Source: Bacteroidales bacterium M8 (GTDB lineage Bacteria > Bacteroidota > Bacteroidia > Bacteroidales > Muribaculaceae). Taken from it: a stretch of DNA of 64,000 bases. Both the position numbers and the translations under genes were made by a program. Location of the stretch: NCBI GenBank assembly GCA_001689495.1, contig LUJS01000042.1, positions 132,303 to 196,302 on the forward strand. The letters run 5' to 3'. Numbering within the stretch: the first letter of the stretch is position 1; each line of letters begins with the position of its first letter. Positions 51,469-59,769 of this stretch are shown here, one piece after another. The notes under the pieces were generated by a model. That model was not told the origin of the DNA and did not search any database. It was given only the letters and a program-made list of their open reading frames with translations.

Positions 51469-52134
51469 ATGTTACTTATAGACAAACTGATTCAGTTTTC
51501 CAATCTCCCGCACGCCGACCTCGATTCCGAGTTCAGGGCTTTGGCCCGACACTTTCTTTATGGCGGCTATGTCAGTGTCCGTGACGATGATGGGCGCGAG
51601 ACATTCAGGGTCCATATCCGCACGGTCGAATTTTATTTTCACTCTGAGGATGGCTCGGCCTGTGCCGACGAGATTGTCTATCACCGCAACGGCAAGGGAT
51701 TGGCCGACATGCCCTATTTCCCGCTCATGGCATTCAACGCCCACGTCTCGGGCATAGACATCACGTTCGAGAACAGGGCGCGTCAGTATCGCGCTTCGGC
51801 ACTGATACGGGCCTACGAGGTCGTGGACATGCGCCGTGAAGAGGGTGGGGTATTCCTGAAATACTCCAAAAAGGATGGCGTCGGTCTGTTCCGTCCCGTC
51901 GACCCCAACGCCGGGGACTGTGTCAACACACAGTCGACATATATCTTTGACATAATCAACGGCTTTGGCCCACATGGCCCGCAATGGATGGACAACCCCC
52001 TCCGCGACCCCGGACAACCACTCGTCACGGCACCCCGCAAGGGCGTCAGGCTATACGTCAACCACCAGCGGACCAAGGATCCCGACACCCGCAAATGGTC
52101 ATTCACCCGCCCCGAAAACCTCACCGACCTATGA
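51469..52134 (+). CDS. Uncharacterised protein paired with an agmatine-deiminase-like enzyme
   Basis: 221 residues, no signal peptide, probably cytoplasmic. Stretches rich in conserved-looking aromatic and charged residues include IRTVEFYFHSEDG, GIDITFENRARQYRASALIR and KKDGVGLFRPVDPNAGDC. I recognise no family with confidence. A glutamate-rich strand followed by an ASALIRAYEV-like strand faintly recalls the 3-methyladenine DNA glycosylase (AAG) fold, which is only a hypothesis. Its stop overlaps the next start (ATGA), so the two proteins are translationally coupled. It is expressed from the structured leader. Confidence 0.7.
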   Translation: MLLIDKLIQFSNLPHADLDSEFRALARHFLYGGYVSVRDDDGRETFRVHIRTVEFYFHSEDGSACADEIVYHRNGKGLADMPYFPLMAFNAHVSGIDITFENRARQYRASALIRAYEVVDMRREEGGVFLKYSKKDGVGLFRPVDPNAGDCVNTQSTYIFDIINGFGPHGPQWMDNPLRDPGQPLVTAPRKGVRLYVNHQRTKDPDTRKWSFTRPENLTDL

Positions 52135-52961
52135 CGGATAGGGATACGGACATGGTCTTTATTGCCGATGGTCCCGCCGAGGCGCTCGGACTAAGTGGTT
52201 TCTATGACCGATTCAAGGCAAAACTCGAATCGCACGGCATCGAATACCGCTCGTTGCCCGAGGTCAAGGACATCTGGTGTCGCGATTTCATGCCGATACA
52301 GCTCGACACTCACACTTTTGTCGGCTACAGATATGCTCCGGATTATCTTGCCGACGAGCCTGATTACGTCACCGACTGGCGAACGATATGCCCGCGGCTC
52401 GACATCGAGGTCGTTGACTCGGACATCGTACTCGATGGGGGCAATGTAGTGGTGTGCGACGACAAGGTCGTTCTGACAGACAAGGTGTTGGGCGAGAACC
52501 GTCACCGATATTCTCCCTCCGGGCTCATGGTTGCCTTGAGTGAGCTGTTTCAGGGGCGCGAGCCGGTCATTATTCCTTGGCACGCTACCGGGGGTGATCC
52601 CTATGGGCACTCGGACGGGCTTGTAAGGTATCTCGGCAGTGGCAGGGTACTGTTGAGCACGCTTTTCAATAAAGACAGGGCCGAGATAAGAAAAGTCCTC
52701 TCGCAGCACTTTGCAGAGGTGATTGACCTTGAATTTGACATTCGCGGACGCGGATTCGAGAAATATGCATGGGCCTACGTCAACTACCTTCAGGTGGGCG
52801 ACTTAGTGCTTGTGCCATCTTTCGGCCTCCCTTGCGAGGCCGGGGTGATGCGGCAGCTCGCCAAGCTCTGCGACGGCTGCGTCATCGACCACCTCCCCGC
52901 CCGCCCCATAGCCGACATGGGCGGCGCCCTCCACTGCATCACTTGGAACATAGCACGATAA
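52131..52961 (+). CDS. Agmatine deiminase/PAD-like guanidine-modifying enzyme, short form
   Basis: 276 residues. Active-site elements of the porphyromonas-type peptidylarginine/agmatine deiminase fold are present: WCRDFMP (R51, D52), DGGN (102-105), GHSDG (H160, D162) and the C-terminal nucleophile C269 in GGALHCITWN. Typical agmatine deiminases are about 340-370 residues; here the N-terminal ~70 residues with the WPxxxxxW-type start are absent, so it is a compact variant. It probably hydrolyses a guanidinium group. The substrate (agmatine, arginine derivative or other) is unknown. Start chosen at the ATGA overlap with the upstream gene. Confidence 0.82.
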   Translation: MTDRDTDMVFIADGPAEALGLSGFYDRFKAKLESHGIEYRSLPEVKDIWCRDFMPIQLDTHTFVGYRYAPDYLADEPDYVTDWRTICPRLDIEVVDSDIVLDGGNVVVCDDKVVLTDKVLGENRHRYSPSGLMVALSELFQGREPVIIPWHATGGDPYGHSDGLVRYLGSGRVLLSTLFNKDRAEIRKVLSQHFAEVIDLEFDIRGRGFEKYAWAYVNYLQVGDLVLVPSFGLPCEAGVMRQLAKLCDGCVIDHLPARPIADMGGALHCITWNIAR

Positions 52962-52991
52962 TGTCACGAATTTAACTAATTCGATGTTTTG

Positions 52992-53022
52992 TTGCTAATG
53001 TCAGGGCGATTGACTAACTTTG
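52992..53022 (+). promoter_or_regulatory. Promoter of the yqeY-like gene
   Basis: TTG (52992-52994), 20 bases, TAACTTTG (53015-53022). The predicted leader is ~20 bases. Confidence 0.7.
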
Positions 53023-53047
53023 CAAGATAATAACAAAGCTGAATACA

Positions 53048-53497
53048 ATGGACTTGTTTGACAAAATATCGGCCGACATCAAGGCGGCCATGCTGGCCCG
53101 CGAGAAGGTGAGACTCGAGACCCTCCGCGGCATCAAGAAGGAGTTTCTCGAGGCCAAGACCGCCAAGGGTGGCGACGGCACTCTCTCGGACGAGGCCGCG
53201 ACAAAGATTCTGGTCAAGATGGCCAAGCAGCGCAAGGAGACCGCCGCTATATACGACGAGCAGAACCGCATCGACCTGCGCGACAACGAACTGGCCGAGG
53301 CTGCCGTGATAGAGGAGTATCTGCCCAAGCAGCTCACCGACGAGGAGCTGACCGCCGAGCTCAAGAAGATCATCTCCGAGGTCGGTGCCACTTCGGCCAA
53401 GGAGATGGGCCGCGTGATGGGCGTTGCCTCAAAGGCCCTCGCAGGCCGCGCCGACGGCCGCGCCATTTCGGCCAAGGTCAAGGAACTGCTTTCCTGA
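53048..53497 (+). CDS. GatB/YqeY domain-containing protein
   Basis: 149 residues, the normal size of YqeY. Begins MDLFDKISADIKAAMLAREKVRLETLRGI-like helical sequence. It contains EYLPKQLTDEELTAELKKII and the C-terminal SAKEMGRVMGVASKALAGRADG, matching the tail domain of GatB. YqeY proteins are suspected to act on tRNA or aminoacyl-tRNA; activity is not established. serS lies 56 bases downstream, consistent with a translation-related cluster. Confidence 0.92.
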   Translation: MDLFDKISADIKAAMLAREKVRLETLRGIKKEFLEAKTAKGGDGTLSDEAATKILVKMAKQRKETAAIYDEQNRIDLRDNELAEAAVIEEYLPKQLTDEELTAELKKIISEVGATSAKEMGRVMGVASKALAGRADGRAISAKVKELLS

Positions 53498-53553
53498 TCA
53501 GTGTGGTCGGGAGCGGTCACAATTAAAACAATCGCAACTATCAATTCAACAAG

Positions 53554-54825
53554 ATGCTTACCTTACAGCAGATAAAAGAAGATCCCGAACGGATCATAGC
53601 ACGCCTCGCCGTCAAGGGCTTTGACGGCAAGCAGGGCGTGAACGACGTAATAGATTTCGACGACCAGCGCAAGAGCCTCCAGTTTCAGTCTGACACTCTT
53701 GCCGCCGAACTCAAGAAGAAGGCCGACTCGATAGGCCGCCTGATGAAGGAGGGACGCCGCGACGAGGCCGACGAGGCCAAGAAGGAGGTCGCCGAGATCA
53801 AGGAGCAGCAGCGCGAGCTGGCCGACCGTCTGGCCATGACCGAGAAGTCCATACGCGACATCCTGCTGGGCATGCCCAACATACCCTGCGATGCCGTGCC
53901 CGAGGGCCGCACCGCCGCCGACAACGTGGTCGAGAAGACCGGAGGCAACATGCCCGATCTCCCCGCCGACGCACTGCCCCACTGGGATCTGGCCAAGAAA
54001 TATAACCTGATAGACTTCGAGCTGGGCGTCAAGATCACCGGCCCCGGATTCCCCGTATATATCGGCAAGGGCGCCAAGCTGCAGCGCGCCCTGATACAGT
54101 TCTTCCTCGACCGCGCGTCAGAGGCAGGCTATCTCGAGATCCAGCCCCCCTATGTGGTCAACGAGGCTTCGGGCTATGGCACGGGCCAGCTGCCCGACAA
54201 GGAGGGCCAGATGTATTACGTGGGCGAGGACAACCTCTATCTGATACCCACGGCCGAGGTGCCCGTGACCAACCTCTATCGCGACGTCATCATCCCCGCC
54301 GACAAGCTCCCCATCAAGAACTGCGCCTATTCGGCCTGCTTCCGCCGCGAGGCCGGCAGCTATGGCAAGGACGTGCGCGGCCTGAACCGCCTGCACCAGT
54401 TCGACAAGGTCGAGATAGTGCGCATCGAGAAGCCCGAGGTGTCTTATGCCGCCCTCGAGGAGATGAAGGACCACGTTCAGGGCCTGCTCGAGAGCCTCGG
54501 CCTGCCTTGGCACATACTGCGTCTCTGTGGCGGCGACATGAGCTTCACGTCGGCCATCACGTTCGACTTCGAGGTCTACTCGGCCGCACAGCAGAGATGG
54601 CTCGAGGTGTCGAGCGTGTCCAACTTCGAGACCTATCAGGCCAACCGCCTCAAGTGCCGCTATCGTGGCGAGGACAAGAAGACCCACCTGTGCCACACCC
54701 TAAACGGCTCGGCGCTGGCCCTGCCCCGCATCATGGCCGCGCTGCTCGAGAACAACCAGGCCCCCGAGGGCATCGTGGTGCCCGAGTGCCTGCGCCGCTA
54801 CACGGGCTTTGACATCATCAACTAA
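53554..54825 (+). CDS. serS: Serine--tRNA ligase
   Basis: 423 residues, normal for SerRS. The N-terminal antiparallel coiled coil (about 30-110) grips the tRNA-Ser long arm. Class II motifs: motif 2 in CFRREAGSYGKDVRGLNRLH (~265-285) and motif 3 in HTLNGSALALPRIMAALLEN (~385-404). Charges tRNA-Ser (and selenocysteine tRNA where present). rbfA starts 41 bases downstream. Confidence 0.98.
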   Translation: MLTLQQIKEDPERIIARLAVKGFDGKQGVNDVIDFDDQRKSLQFQSDTLAAELKKKADSIGRLMKEGRRDEADEAKKEVAEIKEQQRELADRLAMTEKSIRDILLGMPNIPCDAVPEGRTAADNVVEKTGGNMPDLPADALPHWDLAKKYNLIDFELGVKITGPGFPVYIGKGAKLQRALIQFFLDRASEAGYLEIQPPYVVNEASGYGTGQLPDKEGQMYYVGEDNLYLIPTAEVPVTNLYRDVIIPADKLPIKNCAYSACFRREAGSYGKDVRGLNRLHQFDKVEIVRIEKPEVSYAALEEMKDHVQGLLESLGLPWHILRLCGGDMSFTSAITFDFEVYSAAQQRWLEVSSVSNFETYQANRLKCRYRGEDKKTHLCHTLNGSALALPRIMAALLENNQAPEGIVVPECLRRYTGFDIIN

Positions 54826-54866
54826 TCGCGGCCCGGGAGCGTTGTAAATATAAAATTTCAAACTTT

Positions 54867-55202
54867 ATGGAGACAACACGCCAAGCCAAGATTGCACGCC
54901 TCATACAGAAGGACCTGAGCGAGATATTCCGTCAGCAGACGGCCAAGACACACGGCACGCTGGTCAGCGTCAGCGCCGTGCGCATCTCGCCCGACCTGTG
55001 CATAGCGCGAGTGTATCTCTCGATATTCCCGGCCGAACGGTCGCAGGAGATTCTCGAGGGCATCAACTCGCAGTCTAAGACAATACGCTATGAACTGGCC
55101 CGGAAGGTGAGGTTCCAGTTGAGAAAATGTCCCGAGCTGAGTTTCTACATCGACGACTCGCTCGACTATATCGAGAACATCGACCGCCTGCTCGAAAAGT
55201 GA
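54867..55202 (+). CDS. rbfA: Ribosome-binding factor A
   Basis: 111 residues, usual size. KH-like fold protein that matures the 30S subunit and the 16S rRNA 5' end. Start TRQAKIARLIQKDLSEIFRQ, middle VSVSAVRISPDLCIARVYLS and end ELSFYIDDSLDYIENIDRLL match RbfA landmarks. It precedes a permease gene by 36 bases, an rbfA-FtsX-permease order I believe is common in Bacteroidales. Confidence 0.95.
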   Translation: METTRQAKIARLIQKDLSEIFRQQTAKTHGTLVSVSAVRISPDLCIARVYLSIFPAERSQEILEGINSQSKTIRYELARKVRFQLRKCPELSFYIDDSLDYIENIDRLLEK

Positions 55203-55238
55203 CGCAGGCCGTCCGGCAGTAAAACCTGAAGACACCTG

Positions 55239-56471
55239 ATGCTCGCACTGCGAATAGCCCTGCGCTATCTGTTTGCCCGTAAGAGCCACACGGCCGTCAA
55301 CGTCATCTCGATGATCTCGATGGCGGGCATAGCCGTGGCTGCGATGGCCATGACGTGCGTGCTGTCGGTGTTCAACGGTTTCACCGATCTTGCCGCCGAG
55401 CGTCTCTCGGCCATAGATCCCGACATCAGGGTGACGCCGCGTTCAGGCAAGGTGATCGCGGCGTCAGACTCCATAGCCGCGGCTCTCGCCCGTATCGACG
55501 GGGTGAGGGCCGCGGCCCCTGTCATGGAGCAGAAGGCCCTCGCCATATCGGGCGACGCCCAGTTGCCCGTGACGGTCAAGGGTGTCCCGGGCGGATACTC
55601 CACGTTCACGGCCCTCTCCACGCTCGTGATAGACGGCGTGATGGTCGACCCCGCCGACACCACCTATGCCGCCGACGGCTATCCCGGCCCCTTTGCCCTG
55701 CTCAGCGTGGGCGCGGCCATCAACACGGGGGCCCGTCCGTCGCTCGAGCGGCCATTCCTGCTCACCGTGCCGCGCCGCACGGGGCGCATCAATCCGGCGC
55801 TGCCGCTGGCGGCGTTCGTCACCGACACTCTGTTTGTCAGCGGGGTCTACCAGACCAACCAGATGGACTATGACGAGGATATGCTGCTGGTGCCCCTCGC
55901 GTCGGCCCGCCGCCTGTTCGACTATGCCGACGAGGCCACGTCCATCGAGCTGGCACTCGACCGCGACGCCGATCCAGACAAGGCCCTCGAGGCCGTCGAG
56001 GCCGCCCTCGGGCCGCAATACATCGTGGCCGACCGCCTGAGGCAGCAGGAGGAGTCGTTCCGCATGATACAGATCGAGAAGTGGATCACCTTTGCCATGC
56101 TGCTGTTCGTGCTGGTCATGGCATCGTTCAACATCCTCTCGACCATGTCGATGCTCATAATCGAGAAGGAGGACAACCTGCGCATCTTCCGCGCCCTCGG
56201 GGCCTCGGGGGGCATGATACGCCGCATATTCCTATACGAGGGGCTCCTGATAGCCCTCATAGGCGGAGCCATAGGCATCACCCTCGGCATCATTCTGGCC
56301 CTGCTGCAGCAGCATTTCGGCCTCATATCTCTGGGGGGCGACCACTCGCAAATGTCTGTCGTGGCCTATCCCTGCCGCCTCGCCCTGTCCGACGTGCTGC
56401 TCACCGCCGCGGTCGTCACGGTGATAGGGCTGATCTCGGGCCTCGTCAGCTCGCGGTCGGTCAAGGCCTGA
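55239..56471 (+). CDS. FtsX/LolC-type ABC transporter permease
   Basis: 410 residues. One N-terminal membrane helix follows the start (RKSHTAVNVISMISMAGIAV), with a large periplasmic domain (about 45-265). Three C-terminal helices follow, with ITFAMLLFVLVMASFNILS, the ILRALGASGGMIRRIFLYEG-like coupling motif and ISGLVSSRSVKA at the end. This is the layout of MacB/LolC/LolE permeases, which move lipoproteins or other substrates out of the inner membrane with a separate ATPase, not encoded here. LolC/E-like is the best guess. Confidence 0.88.
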   Translation: MLALRIALRYLFARKSHTAVNVISMISMAGIAVAAMAMTCVLSVFNGFTDLAAERLSAIDPDIRVTPRSGKVIAASDSIAAALARIDGVRAAAPVMEQKALAISGDAQLPVTVKGVPGGYSTFTALSTLVIDGVMVDPADTTYAADGYPGPFALLSVGAAINTGARPSLERPFLLTVPRRTGRINPALPLAAFVTDTLFVSGVYQTNQMDYDEDMLLVPLASARRLFDYADEATSIELALDRDADPDKALEAVEAALGPQYIVADRLRQQEESFRMIQIEKWITFAMLLFVLVMASFNILSTMSMLIIEKEDNLRIFRALGASGGMIRRIFLYEGLLIALIGGAIGITLGIILALLQQHFGLISLGGDHSQMSVVAYPCRLALSDVLLTAAVVTVIGLISGLVSSRSVKA

Positions 56472-56488
56472 CATTATACGATACAAAT

Positions 56489-56528
56489 GACATCGGGGTG
56501 GATACGCAATCGTATCCACCCCGATGTC
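56489..56528. terminator. Perfect 18-base palindrome between convergent genes
   Basis: GACATCGGGGTGGATACG (56489-56506) and its exact complement (56511-56528) around a CAAT loop. It lies 17 bases after the permease stop and 16 bases before the era stop. There is no real T-run on either side, so a bidirectional stop or RNA-end protector is inferred. Confidence 0.75.
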
Positions 56529-56544
56529 GTTATGTTTCGGATGA

Positions 56545-57438
56545 TTATTCGAGGTATCCGAACGAGCGGAGCTTGTTCTCGCGGTTGCGCCAGTTGGGCT
56601 CGACCTTGACGAAGAGCTCGAGATAGACGCTCTTGCCGAAGAATGCCTCGATGTCCTTGCGGGCCTCCATGCCCACCTTCTTTATCTTCTCGCCCTTGTG
56701 GCCAATGATGATGCCCTTCTGCGAGTCGCGCTCGACATATATCACGGCCATGATGTGTATGGAGTTCTCCTTCTCCTCGAACTTCTCGACGATGACCTCG
56801 ACCGAGTAGGGTATCTCCTTGTCATAGAGCAGCAGTATCTTCTCGCGGATGATCTCGGTGACGAAGAATCGTGCAGGCTTGTCGGTGAGCGCGTCCTTGC
56901 CGAAGAAGGGGGGCGAGACGGGGAGCAGCTCGACGATGCGGTTCATGAGGTTGGAGACGTTGAAGTGCTCTATGGCCGATAGGGGAAATATCTCGGCCTT
57001 GGGGAGTATGGCCTGCCAGCGCTCGGTCATCCGCTCGAGCTCTTCCTGATTCTTGACGAGGTCTATCTTGTTGATGACCAGCAGCACGGGGATGGTCTCC
57101 TTGGCCACCTTGGCAAGAAAGTCCGAGTTCTTTGAGGGATCCTCGACCACGTCGGTGACATAGACCAGTATGTCGGCGTCGGTCAGGGCCCCCTCGCTGA
57201 AGTTGAGCATCGACTCCTGCAGCTTGTATTTGGGCTGCAGCACGCCCGGGGTGTCCGAGAAGACTATCTGGTATTCGGGTGTGTTGACGATGCCCATGAT
57301 GCGGTGGCGGGTGGTCTGTGCCTTCGAGGTGATGATGCTGATGCGCTCGCCCACGAGGTCGTTCATCAGCGTGGACTTGCCCACGTTGGGGTTGCCTACG
57401 ATGTTGACAAATCCGGCTTTATGTGTGGTTTCTTCCAT
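56545..57438 (-). CDS. era: GTPase Era
   Basis: 297 residues. Ras-like GTPase that binds the 3' end of 16S rRNA during 30S assembly. G1 GNPNVGKST (15-23), the effector/G2 region, G3 DTPGV, G4 NKIDLV and a C-terminal KH domain with GIIIGHKGEKIKKVG. It lies downstream of fabH, separated by a hairpin that also contains its -7 box. Confidence 0.97.
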   Translation of the reverse strand: MEETTHKAGFVNIVGNPNVGKSTLMNDLVGERISIITSKAQTTRHRIMGIVNTPEYQIVFSDTPGVLQPKYKLQESMLNFSEGALTDADILVYVTDVVEDPSKNSDFLAKVAKETIPVLLVINKIDLVKNQEELERMTERWQAILPKAEIFPLSAIEHFNVSNLMNRIVELLPVSPPFFGKDALTDKPARFFVTEIIREKILLLYDKEIPYSVEVIVEKFEEKENSIHIMAVIYVERDSQKGIIIGHKGEKIKKVGMEARKDIEAFFGKSVYLELFVKVEPNWRNRENKLRSFGYLE

Positions 57439-57466
57439 ATAAACAGGTGTTCGTTTAAGGCTATAA

Positions 57467-57495
57467 CAAAAATAGCACCTTAAAAGATGCTATTT
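57467..57495 (-). terminator. fabH terminator overlapping the era -7 box
   Basis: AAATAGCA and TGCTATTT pair (57470-57477 with 57488-57495). On the minus strand the stem runs into TTTTTG. The same bases read TATTTTTG (57467-57474), matching the -7 consensus for era, 29 bases before its start. Confidence 0.6.
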
Positions 57496-57531
57496 CCGTA
57501 ATAAATTTCAGATGCGTGTCGCCCTGTGGGA

Positions 57532-58518
57532 TCAGAGATCCCACACGAGATACATGGCACCCCAAGTGAAGCCGGCGCCAAAGGCCGTGAGGATGATCTT
57601 GTCACCCTTCTTCAGGCGGCCCTTGTACTGGTTGAGGCAGATGGGAATCGAGGCTGCCGATGTGTTGCCATACTCCTCGATGTTCACCAGCACCTTGTCG
57701 TCGGCGATGCCGAGGCGCGAGCCCACGGCCTCGATGATGCGCAGGTTGGCCTGATGGGGCACGAACCAGTCGATGTCGTCGACGGTGAGCGAGTTGCGCT
57801 CCATCACGTCCTTCGATGCGTTGAACATGTCGGTCACGGCGTTCTTGTAGACGTTGCGGCCGTCTTGGAACAGGAAGTGCTTGCCGGCCTGAACGGTCTC
57901 CACGGTGGCGGGCATCACCGAGCCGCCGCCCTCCATGAGCAGGTGCTCGAGGCCCTGTCCGTCGGTGTGGAACACGCCGTCGCGCACGCCCATGCCCTCC
58001 TCTTCGGTGGGCTCTACCAGCACGGCTGCGGCGCCGTCGCCAAACAGGGTGCAGGTGGCGCGGTCCTCATAGTTGACCATCGACGACATTTTCTCTGCGG
58101 CCACGATGACTATCTTCTTGCGCAGGCCGGAGCGGATGTATCCGGTCGCGTCCTCGAGAGCCACGATGAAGCCGGCGCAGGCAGCCTGTATGTCGTATGC
58201 GTATGCGCCGGTCATGCCGGTCTGATATGCTATGACCGAAGCTGTCGCGGGGAAGCGGTAGTCGGGGTTTGAGGTCGCGCAGATGATCAGCTCGATCTCT
58301 TCGGGTTTTGTTCCGGTCTCGGCCAGAAGTTTCTCAACGGCCTTGATGCCCATGTACGAAGAGCCTTTGCCTTCCTCGCGCAGGATGTGGCGGCGTTTGA
58401 TACCGACGCGGGTGGTGATCCACTCGTCGTTGGTGTCGACCATCTTCGAGAGCATTTCGTTGTCTAATATGTCGTCAGGGGTATATGCTGCGATCCCTGA
58501 TATGCGTGCGTTCAGCAT
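57532..58518 (-). CDS. fabH: 3-oxoacyl-ACP synthase III
   Basis: 328 residues. Starts type II fatty acid synthesis by condensing an acyl-CoA with malonyl-ACP. The catalytic triad is recognisable: C114 in DIQAACAGF, the histidine in VPHQANLRI and the asparagine in EEYGNTSAAS. The C-terminus with LTAFGAGFTWGAMYL is characteristic. It lies in the conserved order DUF177-rpmF-fabH-era. Confidence 0.97.
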   Translation of the reverse strand: MLNARISGIAAYTPDDILDNEMLSKMVDTNDEWITTRVGIKRRHILREEGKGSSYMGIKAVEKLLAETGTKPEEIELIICATSNPDYRFPATASVIAYQTGMTGAYAYDIQAACAGFIVALEDATGYIRSGLRKKIVIVAAEKMSSMVNYEDRATCTLFGDGAAAVLVEPTEEEGMGVRDGVFHTDGQGLEHLLMEGGGSVMPATVETVQAGKHFLFQDGRNVYKNAVTDMFNASKDVMERNSLTVDDIDWFVPHQANLRIIEAVGSRLGIADDKVLVNIEEYGNTSAASIPICLNQYKGRLKKGDKIILTAFGAGFTWGAMYLVWDL

Positions 58519-58681
58519 TGTGTGTGAGAGTGCGTGGAGGTGGTTAGAGATGGGTACATAAAATCACACACCGACGCGGTTTCCCCGTTTGCTTGCGCTG
58601 GGGGGAAATCCATGCCGATTGTCCGGTCAGTCCGTAGTTCACCTCGGGTGTAGACTGGATATTGTGATTTTGTTTTTGAGT

Positions 58682-58705
58682 CCTCCGGTCACTGTGGACC
58701 GGAGG
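58682..58705 (-). other. Hairpin between rpmF and fabH
   Basis: CCTCCGGTC (58682-58690) pairs with GACCGGAGG (58697-58705), 18 bases after the rpmF stop. What follows on the minus strand is A-rich rather than T-rich, so it is more likely an RNA processing or stability element than an intrinsic terminator. The remaining ~160 bases to fabH show no gene. Confidence 0.5.
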
Positions 58706-58723
58706 TTGAGCCTGCTGTCAGGT

Positions 58724-58909
58724 TCAGACGGCGGCTGTCTTCTCGATGGCGATGCGTCCGCGGTAGTAGCCACATTCACCGCACACGGTGTGATAGAGGT
58801 GCCATGAGCCGCAGTTGGGGCAGAGAGCCAGAGTGGGGACTACGGCCTTGTCGTGGGTGCGACGCTTGGCGGTACGGGTCTTGGATTGCTTTCGTTTAGG
58901 ATGTGCCAT
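58724..58909 (-). CDS. rpmF: 50S ribosomal protein L32
   Basis: 61 residues, the right size. Begins MAHPKRKQSKTRTAKRRTHD, the basic L32 start. The zinc-binding cysteine form is present, with C30, C33, C43 and C46 in two CxxC pairs. It follows the DUF177 gene by 104 bases, as in many bacteria. Confidence 0.97.
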   Translation of the reverse strand: MAHPKRKQSKTRTAKRRTHDKAVVPTLALCPNCGSWHLYHTVCGECGYYRGRIAIEKTAAV

Positions 58910-59013
58910 GACTTATTTGTTTGAATTTTTGTTACTATATTTTTTATCTTGTTTCCCTTGGCCTGTCCGTTGCCGGGCGGGGTGGGGGACACTTGTGTCG
59001 GTTGCGGGTCGTT

Positions 59014-59601
59014 TTATTCTTCGCCTTGTTTTGACGCCAGCCCCTTCAGCGCGTCCCAGCGCGGGTCGGTCTGTTCGGGCTCGGCCGGGGCATCCATTGT
59101 GTCCATCTCCTCGATCAGCTGTTCTGCCAGATCGGCGTCCTCGTCGTCCTTGACGGCCCTGTGCTTGCGCAGCAGCGCGCTCATGGCCCTGTTGCACTTG
59201 CCCATCGGGTGGACATGCTTCAGGGGGATGGCCAGCGAGGCGGTGTCATATATCATGTACGAGACGTTGAGGAAGCTGTTGGACTGCGGTATCACCAGCA
59301 GGTCGTCGGTCTCCGAGTAGTCGTCGCCATACTTGACATTGATGGTATACGTGGTGTCGATGGGATAGATCAGGTCGTCCAGACAGCGGTCGCAGATCAG
59401 CGTGACAGTGCCGGTGACGTGAAAGTCGAGCTCGTAGAGGTCGTGCTTGTGTGTCACCGTCAGTGCGACGTTGAGGTCGGCGTCGTGTATGTCGGCGCTC
59501 TCCATGTTGACGAAAAACTGTTTCCCGAGGTGATAGGTAACCTCTTGCGTTCCCTCGGGCATCGTCTTCAGGGGGAGCCGGAATTCTGAAAATTTTCCCA
59601 C
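59014..59601 (-). CDS. YceD/DUF177 family protein
   Basis: 195 residues. The family motif is LICDRCLDDLIYPID (C-x2-C region around residue 75), with an acidic C-terminal tail (EEMDTMDAPAEPEQTDPRWD). YceD proteins are linked to 23S rRNA accumulation and are encoded next to rpmF, as here. The exact mechanism is not known. Its own -7 box lies at 59628. Confidence 0.88.
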   Translation of the reverse strand: MGKFSEFRLPLKTMPEGTQEVTYHLGKQFFVNMESADIHDADLNVALTVTHKHDLYELDFHVTGTVTLICDRCLDDLIYPIDTTYTINVKYGDDYSETDDLLVIPQSNSFLNVSYMIYDTASLAIPLKHVHPMGKCNRAMSALLRKHRAVKDDEDADLAEQLIEEMDTMDAPAEPEQTDPRWDALKGLASKQGEE

Positions 59602-59627
59602 GGCAATAAGGGTTGAAAAAACTTTGC

Positions 59628-59657
59628 AAAGTTACGGTTTTTCTTTTGATTGCCAAA
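59628..59657 (-). promoter_or_regulatory. Promoter of the DUF177-rpmF-fabH cluster
   Basis: On the minus strand, TAACTTTG (59628-59635) with TTTG (59654-59657) 18 bases upstream. The predicted leader is ~20 bases. Confidence 0.6.
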
Positions 59658-59676
59658 ATATTCGCCCGAAAAATTT

Positions 59677-59704
59677 GCCCGACTGTTCTCACGAATAGTC
59701 GGGC
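59677..59704 (-). terminator. Terminator downstream of the nucleoside phosphorylase gene
   Basis: GCCCGACT pairs with AGTCGGGC around a 12-base loop. On the minus strand it is followed by AAATTTTTCG. Confidence 0.75.
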
Positions 59705-59763
59705 TTGGATATATTCACTAATTTTTGGGGATGTTTAGTGAATGGGGGATGGGGATGATTTTG
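59677..59763 (-). ncRNA. Predicted ~87-base small RNA after the phosphorylase gene
   Basis: A minus-strand promoter lies at 59770-59800. The short transcript contains one perfect 8-pair hairpin (TTCACTAA/TTAGTGAA, 59714-59742) and ends in the terminator at 59677-59704. No ORF fits. Confidence 0.45.
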
Positions 59764-59769
59764 ATGGTG

